A stretch of DNA of 64,000 nt from Phycisphaerae bacterium (GCA_014192545.1 BJHL01000001.1:62001-126000); one strand, 5' to 3'. Shown: positions 1-9,658, counted from the stretch's first letter. The notes: generated by a model from the letters alone, not told the origin. A program made the numbers and translations.

Positions 1-1
1 T

Positions 2-874
2 GACAAAGTTCTGCAACTGGGTAGCTACGGCGGCGGCAACCACTTCGGCGAGTGCGAGATTGTGCGCGTTGATGACGCTCAGCGTGCGACGGCTGATCAC
101 TTTGGTCTGCGTGATGGTCACGTGGCTTTCTTGTCGCACTGCGGCAGCCGAGGACTTGGAAGCAAGCTCGCGGATCGTCAATTTCGAGCGATGGAAAAGC
201 ACTTTTCGACGTGGGGAATTCCCCTTCCCGGCGGCGATCGGCACATGGTGCACGCGCCGCTGGGAACGCCCGAGGCGGATGCGTACTTGGATGACATGGC
301 CATTGGCGCGAACTTTGCGACGGTGAACCACTTGCTCATCAACGCGCTGGTGCTTGAAGCGTTTCAGGAAGTGATTCCAGGAGTGAAGGGTGAACTGGTG
401 TACTTCATCAGTCACAACATCGCGCGGCAAGAAGTGCTGGACAACAAACTCGCGTGGGTGCATCGCAAGGGTGCCACGCGCGCGTTTCCGGCGGGACATC
501 CGGGCCTGAAGGGAACGCTGTTTGAAAAGACGGGCCACCCGATTTTGCTGCCTGGCAACCCCACGCAAGGCAGCAGCGTGATGGTGGCGCAGCCCGGCGC
601 GAAGCTGAGTTGCTACAGCGTGAATCACGGCGCGGGTCGGCGCATGAGCCGCACTGCTGCGAGGAATTCGCTCGATCAGCAGTTGATTGACAAGAGCCTG
701 GCGGATGCGGACATCATGACCAATTGCCGGCAGTACCCAATCGACGAAGCGCCTGGAGCGTACAAGGATTTTGATGAAGTCCTTGCGAGTGTGGAGAAGG
801 CGGGATTGGCGACGCAAGTTGCCCGCTTGCAGGCGAAGTTTGTGATCAAGGATGGAGACAAGGCCGATGACTAA
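2..874 (+). CDS. rtcB: RtcB-family RNA ligase, C-terminal part (5' end outside window)
   Basis: The reading frame is already open at base 2, so the gene starts before the window. RtcB joins 2',3'-cyclic phosphate or 3'-phosphate RNA ends to 5'-OH ends using GTP and Mn2+, acting in tRNA splicing or repair of cut RNA. Visible family motifs, in order, are GGGNHFGECEI near the window start (metal-binding region), SHCGSRGLG, FISHNIARQE, HRKGATRAFPAGH (the family's guanylylated histidine is in the HRKGATRA segment), a GNPTQGSSVMV stretch and SVNHGAGRRMSRTAAR. All the C-terminal catalytic blocks appear intact. The GTG at 62 is internal, not the start. A GC-rich hairpin follows the stop codon. Identification is firm; only the missing N-terminus limits it. 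Confidence 0.93.
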   Translation, partial: DKVLQLGSYGGGNHFGECEIVRVDDAQRATADHFGLRDGHVAFLSHCGSRGLGSKLADRQFRAMEKHFSTWGIPLPGGDRHMVHAPLGTPEADAYLDDMAIGANFATVNHLLINALVLEAFQEVIPGVKGELVYFISHNIARQEVLDNKLAWVHRKGATRAFPAGHPGLKGTLFEKTGHPILLPGNPTQGSSVMVAQPGAKLSCYSVNHGAGRRMSRTAARNSLDQQLIDKSLADADIMTNCRQYPIDEAPGAYKDFDEVLASVEKAGLATQVARLQAKFVIKDGDKADD

Positions 875-878
875 GAAC

Positions 879-898
879 TCGAGGGCGCGAGCCCTCGA
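879..898 (+). terminator. Hairpin just after rtcB
   Basis: A perfect 8-bp stem (TCGAGGGC / GCCCTCGA) with a GCGA tetraloop starts 4 bases after the rtcB stop codon. There is no T-tract behind it, so it may be a processing or stability hairpin and not an intrinsic terminator. Confidence 0.45.
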
Positions 899-1011
899 AG
901 CAAGACTTCTCAATGAGCTCACACCAGTCCAAAAGCACACATCCCCCACGCATCCGCGCGAGGGAACTTTTCATTCACACATTCATTCCATCACCTGACG
1001 CACCGCGTGCA

Positions 1012-1497
1012 TCACCACATCCGCGCACCCGGAGTAAATATCGCCCACGCATACGTCGGCCTCCTCGGATCAACTAGTGGCCGAATCGTGCTGAAGTCTT
1101 CCGGTGTGCGGTGCGCGAGTAACTTGTAGTTGGTGCCTCCCGCATCGCTGCGGTAGACGTAGCCGAAGTCGTCGCGTGGGTAGCGGGGGTTGGGGTCGCG
1201 TGGCAAGACCTTTATGTAGGTCGGGCTCAGGTTGGGAATGTATGCGTTGGGGCCTTCGTAAGCCTTGCCGCCGTACGCGGGGCAGTCTCCCGACCAGTCT
1301 GGGCTGATGGGGTAGATGCCAAAGTCATTGGCGTACATGTCGAGCGCTTTCGCGACGTTGTTCATGTCACCTTCGCGAGCACCGTTGCGGGCTTCGACGC
1401 GTGCGCTGCTGGCTTGCGGCACGACGATGGCGGCGAGAATGCCCAGCACAATGATGACAACCAAGATTTCGACTAGCGTAAACCCACGCGACTTCAT
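1012..1497 (-). CDS. Type II secretion/type IV pilin-like pseudopilin (GspG-like)
   Basis: The 161-residue protein begins with the class III prepilin signature: a short positive leader MKSRG, then FTLVEILVVIIVLGILAAI with Glu at +5 of the mature protein. That is the site for prepilin peptidase cleavage and N-methylation. The rest (residues about 30-160) has GspG-like features, including a region with DMYANDFGIYP, and several prolines and glycines. ATG at 1497 was chosen because it gives the canonical leader and has GGAGA nine bases upstream; a longer frame adds nine residues without improving the leader. No other secretion or pilus genes are near, so it is an orphan whose machinery must be encoded elsewhere. 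A small membrane ORF lies 74 bases upstream on the same strand. Whether it serves a secretion pseudopilus or another filament cannot be told. Confidence 0.85.
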   Translation of the reverse strand: MKSRGFTLVEILVVIIVLGILAAIVVPQASSARVEARNGAREGDMNNVAKALDMYANDFGIYPISPDWSGDCPAYGGKAYEGPNAYIPNLSPTYIKVLPRDPNPRYPRDDFGYVYRSDAGGTNYKLLAHRTPEDFSTIRPLVDPRRPTYAWAIFTPGARMW

Positions 1498-1571
1498 AGG
1501 TGTTCTCCCACAGGTCCAGTGCACGGGTATCGGCAGGTTTTTGTCGCGCGTTCACGGTTGACCATGAGGAG

Positions 1572-1706
1572 CTAACGAACGCATGTCGCATATTCCTCAC
1601 AGGCGGAACGGGATGACTCATTTATGTGTGCGAGGTAGAGTAAAATCATGATGACCAAGCTCACTCCGGCTATGGACGACGAAAGAGGAATTGCATAACG
1701 TTTCAT
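1572..1706 (-). CDS. Small predicted single-pass membrane protein (44 aa)
   Basis: A 44-codon frame starts with MKRYAIP, has one strongly hydrophobic segment (about residues 12-27, GVSLVIMILLYLAH in the middle) and ends with a polar, two-cysteine tail. A GGGGA ribosome-binding site sits seven bases before the ATG. It lies directly upstream of the pseudopilin gene on the same strand and divergent from the universal stress protein. I do not recognise a family. Short length means it could be chance, but the good ribosome site, the clean membrane segment and its placement in an otherwise empty 243-bp gap support it. Confidence 0.45.
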   Translation of the reverse strand: MKRYAIPLSSSIAGVSLVIMILLYLAHINESSRSACEEYATCVR

Positions 1707-1740
1707 GGCGGTCCCCGTTAGCTCGCCACTGGAGAAGCCC

Positions 1741-2634
1741 ATGACCAATTTGCGTCCCATAGTTGTTGGTGTCGATTTCTCCCCATCCTCTCGTATCGCA
1801 CTCTCGCAAGCTGTGCGACTGGGAGCCGCGATGCAGGTGCCTGTAAAAGCGATTCACGTGATTGAAGTGTTCGCCGCTGTACCGCTGACTGATGATCTTT
1901 CGGTCTTTCAACTCGAGATCACCGGATCGCTGATTGATGAAGCGAAGCATCTGTGGAAGAGCTTGGCTGAGCAAGCGGGCGCAGGCGATGTGCCCATTCA
2001 CATTGAAATGAACAGCCCCGTCGCGGCCATCGCCTACTTCTGCCAACAGCAAAATGCACAACTGCTAGTCGTTGGCACACGCGGCACGGCTGGCAGCAAA
2101 GGCGCGGGCACCGTGGCAGCAAGCTGCGTGCGGCGCAGTCCGTGCGATGTTGTGCTTATGGAAGAGGCATACGGACCCAAGAAGTTTGAGAACGTGCTGG
2201 CGTGCGTTGACTTTTCTTCGACAAGTAAGCGAGCCGTTGCACAGGCGCTGCGCGTGGCGGCACTTGATGGGGCGAAGGTTCATGTGGCGTATGTCTTCAA
2301 TCCGCCTTGGGGCAAAGTCAAGCCCAAGGCTGGCTCGCCCGAAGCCACTGACGCGTTCCGCACGGCGTATGCGTCTGCATTGACAGATCGCGTGCGCGCA
2401 TTTTGCGAAGATGGGCAGCAAGCGGAAGCGACGTGGGCCAAGCCGACGTATCACGCGATTCCCGCCGACAAACATGGCAAGGGCATCGCTGACTTCGCGA
2501 AAGTACTCGGCGCGGACTTGATCGTGCTGGGCACACGCGGCGCGAGCAATCTGCATGACATGGTGCTGGGCTCCACCGCTGAGCATGTCATTCGCGATGC
2601 GGGACGCAATGTGTGGGCCGTGAGACCAACCTGA
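1741..2634 (+). CDS. Universal stress protein with two tandem UspA domains
   Basis: The 298-residue protein has two Usp domains: residues about 4-135 and about 145-297. The first opens with PIVVGVDFSPSSRIALSQA and the second with NVLACVDFSSTSKRAVAQA, the usual beta-1/alpha-1 start. The second domain keeps the ATP-binding pattern G-x2-G-x9-G-S/T (GTRGASNLHDMVLGST). In the first domain the region GTRGTAGSKGAG does not fit the spacing, so probably only the second half binds nucleotide. ATG at 1741 is preferred over 1705 because GGAG lies about nine bases before it. Usp proteins are cytoplasmic and are induced by starvation and stress in other bacteria; no specific regulator site is visible here. 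It is followed after three bases by the convergent end of the next gene. Confidence 0.9.
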   Translation: MTNLRPIVVGVDFSPSSRIALSQAVRLGAAMQVPVKAIHVIEVFAAVPLTDDLSVFQLEITGSLIDEAKHLWKSLAEQAGAGDVPIHIEMNSPVAAIAYFCQQQNAQLLVVGTRGTAGSKGAGTVAASCVRRSPCDVVLMEEAYGPKKFENVLACVDFSSTSKRAVAQALRVAALDGAKVHVAYVFNPPWGKVKPKAGSPEATDAFRTAYASALTDRVRAFCEDGQQAEATWAKPTYHAIPADKHGKGIADFAKVLGADLIVLGTRGASNLHDMVLGSTAEHVIRDAGRNVWAVRPT

Positions 2635-2637
2635 CGC

Positions 2638-5600
2638 TCATTGCCCCTCGGCACCGACTTCGCGCCAGCGGCGTATGTCCACGAAGGGCACAAAGTCGGC
2701 CTCGTTGATCGTGAGCGTGCGTTGCAAGGTGCGGCTACCGATGGTCGTGGTGACGGTCGTGGTGGTGGTCGCAGGGCGGATGCGGGTTTCGTAGCGGTTC
2801 TCGCCACTGGTGACGCGGACGATGTAGTCGATATTGGGGTTGATGCCGCCAAAGTGAGCCTGTAGGGGCGTCTGGCCGCCGTAGCCGGTGGCCATGCCGA
2901 GATCGCGCCGCTGCAGGAAGACGCCTGAAGCGCTGAGCAGATCGATCCGGGCCCCGTTGCCGCCACGGGTGGTGCCGTACTCGCCTCGGCCCAGCAGGCG
3001 GACGACGAGGCGATCACCCGTCCCGAACGCTTGCTCGAAGAGACGGGTGGGGTAGCCGCTTTCGCTGCTCACGACCAGTTCCAGATAGCCCCCGCCCCAC
3101 TGCATATCGACGAAACTGGCGTCGCCGCCGTTGCTGATGACGTTCACGCCTTCATCCAGCGTCTCAAACGCGAAGCCGTTGGCGGCTCCGCGGTTGCGGA
3201 AGAACTGGTTACGGCCTGAAGCGGCGACGATGTAAAGATCCTGGTCGCCATCGTTGTCATAGTCACCAAAGGTGGCGCTGGTGGTGTTGCTCATGGAGAT
3301 GCCGCTGGCGACGGCGACCTCGACGAAGTTGCCGGTGAGGCCGGGATTGCGCCAGAGGGTGACGGGTCCGTTGCGCGAGCACACAAGCAGATCGGGCCAA
3401 CTGTCGTTGTTGTAATCCGCGAAGACACTGCCGGCGCTGCCACCCGTGAGAGCGACGATGCCGCGATTGCTGGTCACATATCCCTGCTGCGCGTCAGAGA
3501 TAAAAAGGGTGCCGCCATTGAGCGGATACCAGAAGTCAAGGCGGCCGTCGTTGTTGAGTTCGGTGGAGGCAGGGAAGGTTCCGTCGCCAGAGTCGGAGGC
3601 GGAATTGGGGATGATGTTCTCGGTGACGTTGAATGTCTGTGTGAACGTGGTGCCGCTGGTGGGCGTCATGGTGTTGAGGGCGACGGTGTTGCCGCGGATG
3701 AGATTGTCAAACTGCAGAATGTCGCACCAGCCGTCGCGGTTGAGGTCGGCCGCGACTGCGCCCTCTTGATTCAGCGGGCCGGTGAAACCCAGATTGCCCA
3801 TGCTTGAGAAGGTGCCCGCGCCGTTGTTGGCAAAGAAGGCCCGGCCCGCACTGTCGAAGAGGGCGTAGAAGTCCAGATCGCCATCGTTGTCGTAGTCGAA
3901 GAGCGCGCCGCCGCGGCGTGCGGGCAGCGAGATCCGACGCTGCGTGATCTGGCCACTTACTAACCACTCTCCGATGAGAGCAGTCGCGCCGGGCGAAGTC
4001 TGGCGGTCGCTGCCGCCGATCACCACGTCGAGTACGCCGTCGTTGTTGAGATCACCCGTAAAGATCGAGCCGGCCACTGTCGGGCCATCGCCTGATTGCA
4101 CGCGGAAGTTGCGGTGCATCGCAAGGTCGCGGAAGCGGCGCGTCCAGGGAGTGCCGAAGAAGACATTGTTTGGCGCGATGTTGTCCACAACGCGCACATT
4201 GTCGATGGCGAAACTGCGCGAAGCAGTGCCATCGCTCCAGCCGGTGCTGCGGAAGTTGATGACGGTGACTGCATCGTCAGCGATGAAGTCGAACCACTGC
4301 TGGAAGGCGACCTGGTCGTTGGCAGCCCCCATGCCGAGGTTGGAGCCCCAGAGTTCGGCACCTTTCCACGGGTCCATGGCATCCCAGGGCTGGCCCATGC
4401 GACCGGTGTGGGCGCGAGACTGATTGCGGTCGATGAAGAAGTAGTGGTTGAACCCGGTCTGGAACCCTCGCCAGTCGTCGAAGTAGATGACATCGTAAAA
4501 GACGCGGTAGTAGCGACCGACGATCGTGTTGAGCACCAAGGATTGATCGCCGGGGGTCGTCGGAGCGAAAGCGCCGCTGGCACGTGACAGCCCGGCCACA
4601 TTCACCGTATTTGCACGAGCCCACTCGTTACCCACCGCTCCTTCAAAGTCCTGCAGATATGGGGGAGTCGCACGCACGGCAAGGATCTCGTACGCACCCA
4701 CTTCAGTGCCTGAGCCCCACGGACGTATCGACTGACGAAAATCGAAGTTCGTCCAACTTGGTGGCACTTCGCCCATGTCAATGGCTGCGCTGCCGCTGGT
4801 CAAGTTAAAGTCCATCGCAGCGGCGTTCTGGTAGAACGGGTCGCCTGTGCGGTCGGCGGTGTGGACCGCGACGTTGTCGCGATCGGTGGTGTTCTGCCAG
4901 AACAGACTGGTGCGTGCGGTGAGCGTGCCCGCGGCACGGCGAATGCCCACCGTGTTGCTTGAGTAAATGTTGTTGACGGCGGTGATGCTGGCGGTTGCGC
5001 TGTCGAGCAGCACGGCGGGGCCGGTGTTGTTGTGCAATGTGTTGTGATAGACGTTGAGTGAGCGATTCGCGTTAGTGACGCTGGCGTTGCGCACACCGCC
5101 GAGGCGGTTGTTGTTGATGATGTTGACGTAGACGCCGCCCCAGTTGTTAACGGCGTTCACGGCCCACCCCTGGCTGCCCTCGATGCGGTTGCGAAAGATG
5201 TTGGCGGAGATGCGATTGCCGTCCAGCCGTACGCCGTCAAGTCCGGCGTTGCGAATGGTGGTGCCGCTCATGTCCATGTAATCCTGCGTGGGGTGAATGC
5301 TGTTGCCGTAGTAGACGCCATAGCCGGCTGGATTGATGATGCGGTTGTTGGTATAGATGCCGAGACGGATGCACCGCTCGGCCCAGATGCCACTGCCGCC
5401 TGCATTCTCGATGAGGCAGTTGTAGACGTTGACGCTGTGAGCTCCGCCGACGGAGTTGTCCATCGTGTGGATGTAGATTGCGTCGGCAGTCTGGTTCCGC
5501 ATCGTGTTCTGCCAGATCGAATACGGCCCGGTCGTGTTGGTGATGCGCACGGCGTTGGTACCACCTTCGATCAAAAAGTTGGCAACCGAGTTCCAGCGAT

Positions 5601-6033
5601 GGGTCAGATGAAAGGCTGGCTGCCCCGCGGGCGGACGAATGATGACACTGCCGTTGGGCACCACGCCTCGTCCATCGCTGGTCCCTTGGATGCGGATCCA
5701 GCCGTCGTTGCTGCTATTCCACGTGCGACTGTCGCTGCCTGCGACTTTGCTGACGATGGATTCGTTGTACACGCCTGGCAGCACGTGCGCGTATATGCCC
5801 GGCTGGGCCATGTCGTACGCCTTCTGAATGGTCTTCCAGGCTTGCTGAGGGGTTGTGCCGTCGTTGGTATCGTTACCCGTCTGCACGCTGACATAGAAAG
5901 TGGGAAAGGTCTGCGCAAACGCACCAGCGACTGGCAGCAGCAAGGCCACCAGCAATGCCAGACGCATCGCATGACGCACGAGAAGCACACGCAATGTGTT
6001 CAGCACGCACAGAATGAGGGCACCCGACAGCAT
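2638..6033 (-). CDS. Large secreted beta-helix / FG-GAP (VCBS) / ASPIC-UnbV-like protein, paralog 1
   Basis: This encodes about 1130 residues. A hydrophobic signal region ends in AFAQ, followed by a YVSVQTGNDTNDGTTPQQAW segment typical of right-handed parallel beta-helix proteins, then about 300 residues rich in short N-rich beta-helix turns. A jelly-roll-like region follows (about DFEGAVGNEWARANT onward), then several FG-GAP/VCBS blade motifs with calcium-binding DxNxDGxxD signatures (DLNNDGVLDVV, DYDNDGDLDFY, DLNRDGWCDIL, DYDNDGDQDLY). A C-terminal ASPIC/UnbV-like region (GNGARIDLLSASG) is followed by the tail RRWREVGAEGQ. Start is uncertain: ATG 6033 has GGAG with nine-base spacing, while ATG 5967 gives the neatest signal peptide and ATG 6102 is also possible. 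The next gene is a paralog with the same domain order and the same tail. Probably extracellular or surface attached; the ligand is unknown. Confidence 0.85.
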   Translation of the reverse strand: MLSGALILCVLNTLRVLLVRHAMRLALLVALLLPVAGAFAQTFPTFYVSVQTGNDTNDGTTPQQAWKTIQKAYDMAQPGIYAHVLPGVYNESIVSKVAGSDSRTWNSSNDGWIRIQGTSDGRGVVPNGSVIIRPPAGQPAFHLTHRWNSVANFLIEGGTNAVRITNTTGPYSIWQNTMRNQTADAIYIHTMDNSVGGAHSVNVYNCLIENAGGSGIWAERCIRLGIYTNNRIINPAGYGVYYGNSIHPTQDYMDMSGTTIRNAGLDGVRLDGNRISANIFRNRIEGSQGWAVNAVNNWGGVYVNIINNNRLGGVRNASVTNANRSLNVYHNTLHNNTGPAVLLDSATASITAVNNIYSSNTVGIRRAAGTLTARTSLFWQNTTDRDNVAVHTADRTGDPFYQNAAAMDFNLTSGSAAIDMGEVPPSWTNFDFRQSIRPWGSGTEVGAYEILAVRATPPYLQDFEGAVGNEWARANTVNVAGLSRASGAFAPTTPGDQSLVLNTIVGRYYRVFYDVIYFDDWRGFQTGFNHYFFIDRNQSRAHTGRMGQPWDAMDPWKGAELWGSNLGMGAANDQVAFQQWFDFIADDAVTVINFRSTGWSDGTASRSFAIDNVRVVDNIAPNNVFFGTPWTRRFRDLAMHRNFRVQSGDGPTVAGSIFTGDLNNDGVLDVVIGGSDRQTSPGATALIGEWLVSGQITQRRISLPARRGGALFDYDNDGDLDFYALFDSAGRAFFANNGAGTFSSMGNLGFTGPLNQEGAVAADLNRDGWCDILQFDNLIRGNTVALNTMTPTSGTTFTQTFNVTENIIPNSASDSGDGTFPASTELNNDGRLDFWYPLNGGTLFISDAQQGYVTSNRGIVALTGGSAGSVFADYNNDSWPDLLVCSRNGPVTLWRNPGLTGNFVEVAVASGISMSNTTSATFGDYDNDGDQDLYIVAASGRNQFFRNRGAANGFAFETLDEGVNVISNGGDASFVDMQWGGGYLELVVSSESGYPTRLFEQAFGTGDRLVVRLLGRGEYGTTRGGNGARIDLLSASGVFLQRRDLGMATGYGGQTPLQAHFGGINPNIDYIVRVTSGENRYETRIRPATTTTTVTTTIGSRTLQRTLTINEADFVPFVDIRRWREVGAEGQ

Positions 6034-6238
6034 CTTGATCGGCTCCGTACCCGCCATACGTCGGAACTGCGGCACGAACCGTTCGTACCGACCGCGTATC
6101 ACAGTGGAATATCGACGCGTTGGAATGCGACCTTCACCACATGGGGTGAAATCGCGCTATGGACTTCGCCACACCACGACTGAAGTCGGGCTGCGCAGTT
6201 TTTGCGCGAGAGCCGGCACGCCGCGTACGCGGGGCGAC

Positions 6239-9200
6239 TCACTCGCCTTCAGCGCCTACTTCGCGCCAGCGAAGCACGCGAAGTTTGGGAAAGAGCAGGG
6301 ATTCATCCAACAGGTATGTGCGCACGAAGGTCGTGCCGGCGATGGTCGTGTTCGCGAGCGCTGGCGTGACCTGCACGTCGTGATAGCCGTCTGGGTAGTG
6401 GAATCGCAGCGTGTAAGTTGTGGCTGGCGCGACACCGCCGAAGTGCAGAGCGAAGGGTGACTGCCCGAATCCGCGAGCCGTGCCGATATCGCGGCGTTGG
6501 AGCAGCGTGGAGCCGTCGGCCGAACGGAGTTCGACGCGCGTGCCGACACCCATCGTGTTGATGCCGCCCGCACCCCGACCCTTAAAGAGCACGGTGAGTG
6601 AGGCGGTGTCGTTCTGGTTGTTGTTGAACAGGCGGCTGTAGTAGTAAGCAAGATTCTGGGTGTGCGTGACGGTGAGATCGAGATCGCCGTCCATGTCGGC
6701 GTCAAAGAACAGGCAATCGTTGGAGAACGTTCGGGAATTGATGCCTTCCTCCACAGCAGTGAAGGTGAAGTTGGGAGCGCCGCTGTTGCGATACAACTGC
6801 GACTGCGAACCGGCGTCGTTCACGACGTAGAGATCGAGGTCGCCGTCATTGTCGTAGTCTCCCCAGGTGCTGGACGTGACGCGGATTGCAGTTGTGAGAC
6901 CCACGCTGCCAGCAACGTTGGTGAAGGCCGCGCCGAGTGCATCATTACGCCACAACTGCGGCGCACCCGAACCGGCGTTGTCGCCAGCCAGCAGATCAAG
7001 GTCGCCATCGTTGTCGTAGTCAGCGAAGCTCGCACTGACCACGGTGCCCGCGGTGATGATGCCCCCATTGTTCTGGGAATACGTGCCGTCACCATTGCTG
7101 AGAAAGAGCCGTCCGGTGCCCAAGGCGTAGAAGAAGTCGATATAGCCGTCGTTGTTGACGTCGCCCGAGGCGAAGCGCCCGCCGTCGCCAACGGCACCGC
7201 CATTGGGTGCGAGCGTGAGCGACTGATCGAACGTGGGGACGGTGTCGGCGGGCAATGCCGCTGTGACCCAACTGCCCGTCGCGGGGACGTCGGGGCGGGC
7301 GAGGGAGATCCAGTTGCCGCCGGTGCCGAAGAGAGCGAGATCGACAACGCCGTCGAAGTTGATATCGCCCGCGGCAAGAGCGTCAACGCCCGAGGGACTG
7401 GAGATGCGCAGCCCAGCGGGCGCACCGGTGTGGAAGGTGACACTCGTGGGCGTGGATACAGTAGCGAGACGGAACTGCTCGGTGTTGGTATCGCTTGCAA
7501 ACTGGAATATGTCGGGCTTGAAGTCGCTGTTGACGTCGAGCAGGGCGCTTTGCTGAGCGGTTGCAGCGCCCTGCGACACAGTGGTCCACGTGCCTGATGC
7601 GCTGGCCAGCAGCGTCATGGGGCGAGGGCCGGTCATAACGATGTCTTGCAGGCCGTCGCCGTTGACATCGGCGGAGGCCAGCGATGCACCGCGTGCATCC
7701 TGCCAGAAGCCGTTGAGTCGACCGGTTTCCTGGAAGTTGAATCGAAAGGCTGCGGCGTTGGGGGCTGTCACCACGCGCACATTGTCATATCCAAATCCTT
7801 CATCGCTCCAATTTTGGTTGGTAGCAGCGTTGAAGGTAATGGCCGTCGTCGTGTGCTCAGCAGTGAACGGCACTTCAACCTGGCGATACAAGGTGAAACT
7901 CCCGTCGAAATACTCGGGCGTATCAACAAGGCTTTGCCACGCCAACAGATTGGAGTTGCCGAATTGCCAATTAAGGAGCGACTCACGCCACTCGATGCCG
8001 CCGTCCACAAGCACCTCAAAGCGGTCAGGACCGCCACCATTGAACCCAATTTCCCCGTCAAGTGTCCGCAGGCCGATCAAGTCCAAAAAGAGCGAATACT
8101 GCTGCCCGACGGTTGTGCGTATCCAAAGCGTGACTAGCTGCGGGTTCGTGCCAGACAGTGCATGCGGCCCTTTGTAACTTGTGACCACGGCATTGCCGCT
8201 ATTGGTGATGGCCGTATTGCTCCACTCGCCGCCCAGCGCGGTTTCAAAGTCCCTGAAGTAAGGCACCGTCCCGACCGCACCAGCAACTTCGTACGCACCG
8301 ATGTCATACACCCCTCCACCCGGACGCACGCGATTGGAGAAGTCAACCGTTGTCCAACTGTTGGCCGCTTGGCCGCGGTCGGTACCCGCCGATGCGGCGA
8401 CGGTCGTGAAGTCGTTGCTCGCGCGAGCCGTGTAGCCCGGATCAGCCAGCACATCGCTGGCACTTGTCGATGTTCCGATCATGTTGGTCGCATTGCCAAA
8501 GTAAAGATTGTTATTGATGTCGTTCACGACGTTGAGCGAGGGAGTCGCTGAAGAGGTCATCTCCAGTCCCGCACTGTGATTCGTCATGATCGTGTTGACG
8601 ACGCGCCCCGTCGCGTCTTTCCAATAGATCGCTGGCGCCACAAGGTTGTCGTCAAACGTGCAGTTCACGATGTTGAACGTTGTGTTCGTCACAATCGACG
8701 CCGCGGGCCGTGTGTTGTTTCCGTCGATGCGCACGCCGCCATTGAGATTGTCGAACACCCGACAGTTGGTCATCGTCAATGTGCCACGCTGATGGAGCAC
8801 GCCTTGCTGGGCGTTGCTGTAGAGCGACACGCGATTGAGCGTGACATTCGCGCCAGCACCACGAATCGCAACTCCCGAGCCTGCCGCCTTCGAGTTTCGG
8901 ACGTTGCCATTGGTCATAACAACAGTCGCGTTCGCGTTGACCACGATATTGTGATCGCCGGCGTTGTAAAAGTTGCCCCCACTGATCGTCACGCTCGCGC
9001 CCGGCGCGACGTCTATTCCATCGTCCGTTGCGTTGTAGACAACCATCGATGCGAGCGTGCCGCCGGCGGCGTTCCAGTAGATGGTGTTGGTTCCGCCCGC
9101 CAATCGCAAACTCGCGAATCGATTGTGCGCATGATTCACCGTGAGCACCGATCCCGATGTCGCGGTGACAACAACGTTGCCCCTGTCACCTGTCCTTGTG

Positions 9201-9481
9201 CCTGCCGTATCGCCAATGAACTCAATCTGAACCGTCGCCGAAGTGCCTGCTCGCGCAGTCGTCAGCGACTCGTTGTACGTCCCCGCGCCGATATACACGA
9301 TGTCGCCAGCGTTCGCCGCTGTTATGGCGCGCGAAATGGTTAGAAACGCCGTCGCTGGCGTCGTGCCGTTGTTGGTATTGTTGCCGGTTTTGCGCACGTA
9401 GTACGTCACCGCAGATGCCGGCATCGTGAGAAACGCAAACAACATCACACTGACAAGCACACGAAATCGAGTTGCGAACAT
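6239..9481 (-). CDS. Large secreted beta-helix / FG-GAP (VCBS) / ASPIC-UnbV protein, paralog 2
   Basis: The 1080-residue protein has a classic signal peptide ending SAVTYY after a hydrophobic core. Residues about 25-390 form a parallel beta-helix region, opened by YYVRKTGNNTNNGTTPATAF. A jelly-roll-like stretch runs to about residue 590. At least six FG-GAP/VCBS calcium motifs follow (DVNGDGLQD, DINFDGVVD, DVNNDGYID, DYDNDGDLD twice, DADMDGDLD). A C-terminal ASPIC/UnbV domain (VGTRVELRSADGS ... FALHFGGV) precedes the tail LRWREVGAEGE. GGAGG six bases before ATG 9481 supports the start. The gene lies upstream of its paralog on the same strand with a gap of about 205 bases that holds nothing recognisable. 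In planctomycetes such proteins are usually secreted and thought to act in adhesion or polymer binding; the role here is inferred. Confidence 0.88.
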   Translation of the reverse strand: MFATRFRVLVSVMLFAFLTMPASAVTYYVRKTGNNTNNGTTPATAFLTISRAITAANAGDIVYIGAGTYNESLTTARAGTSATVQIEFIGDTAGTRTGDRGNVVVTATSGSVLTVNHAHNRFASLRLAGGTNTIYWNAAGGTLASMVVYNATDDGIDVAPGASVTISGGNFYNAGDHNIVVNANATVVMTNGNVRNSKAAGSGVAIRGAGANVTLNRVSLYSNAQQGVLHQRGTLTMTNCRVFDNLNGGVRIDGNNTRPAASIVTNTTFNIVNCTFDDNLVAPAIYWKDATGRVVNTIMTNHSAGLEMTSSATPSLNVVNDINNNLYFGNATNMIGTSTSASDVLADPGYTARASNDFTTVAASAGTDRGQAANSWTTVDFSNRVRPGGGVYDIGAYEVAGAVGTVPYFRDFETALGGEWSNTAITNSGNAVVTSYKGPHALSGTNPQLVTLWIRTTVGQQYSLFLDLIGLRTLDGEIGFNGGGPDRFEVLVDGGIEWRESLLNWQFGNSNLLAWQSLVDTPEYFDGSFTLYRQVEVPFTAEHTTTAITFNAATNQNWSDEGFGYDNVRVVTAPNAAAFRFNFQETGRLNGFWQDARGASLASADVNGDGLQDIVMTGPRPMTLLASASGTWTTVSQGAATAQQSALLDVNSDFKPDIFQFASDTNTEQFRLATVSTPTSVTFHTGAPAGLRISSPSGVDALAAGDINFDGVVDLALFGTGGNWISLARPDVPATGSWVTAALPADTVPTFDQSLTLAPNGGAVGDGGRFASGDVNNDGYIDFFYALGTGRLFLSNGDGTYSQNNGGIITAGTVVSASFADYDNDGDLDLLAGDNAGSGAPQLWRNDALGAAFTNVAGSVGLTTAIRVTSSTWGDYDNDGDLDLYVVNDAGSQSQLYRNSGAPNFTFTAVEEGINSRTFSNDCLFFDADMDGDLDLTVTHTQNLAYYYSRLFNNNQNDTASLTVLFKGRGAGGINTMGVGTRVELRSADGSTLLQRRDIGTARGFGQSPFALHFGGVAPATTYTLRFHYPDGYHDVQVTPALANTTIAGTTFVRTYLLDESLLFPKLRVLRWREVGAEGE

Positions 9482-9658
9482 GCCGAGCCTCCATCATCGC
9501 GCGCAGTATCGCTCTCGCACCTGCGCTGCGAATCAGCATCGGATCGTGATGATCGGACCTTGACCGCAATCGCGGCGCACGAAGCATCGCAGAAGTCAGC
9601 CACTACAAGCAACGTCGTTATCTGGTCAAGTGTCGCAAGAACTGCGCACGAACTCGGC

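Noticed and set aside
2638..2665. Similarity between the FG-GAP tail DNA and the ctp palindrome (shared GGCACCGAC.TCGC)
   Set aside because: About 16 bases match, but the second half of the palindrome is absent and the paralog keeps the peptide without the DNA match. The peptide tail is the better explanation.
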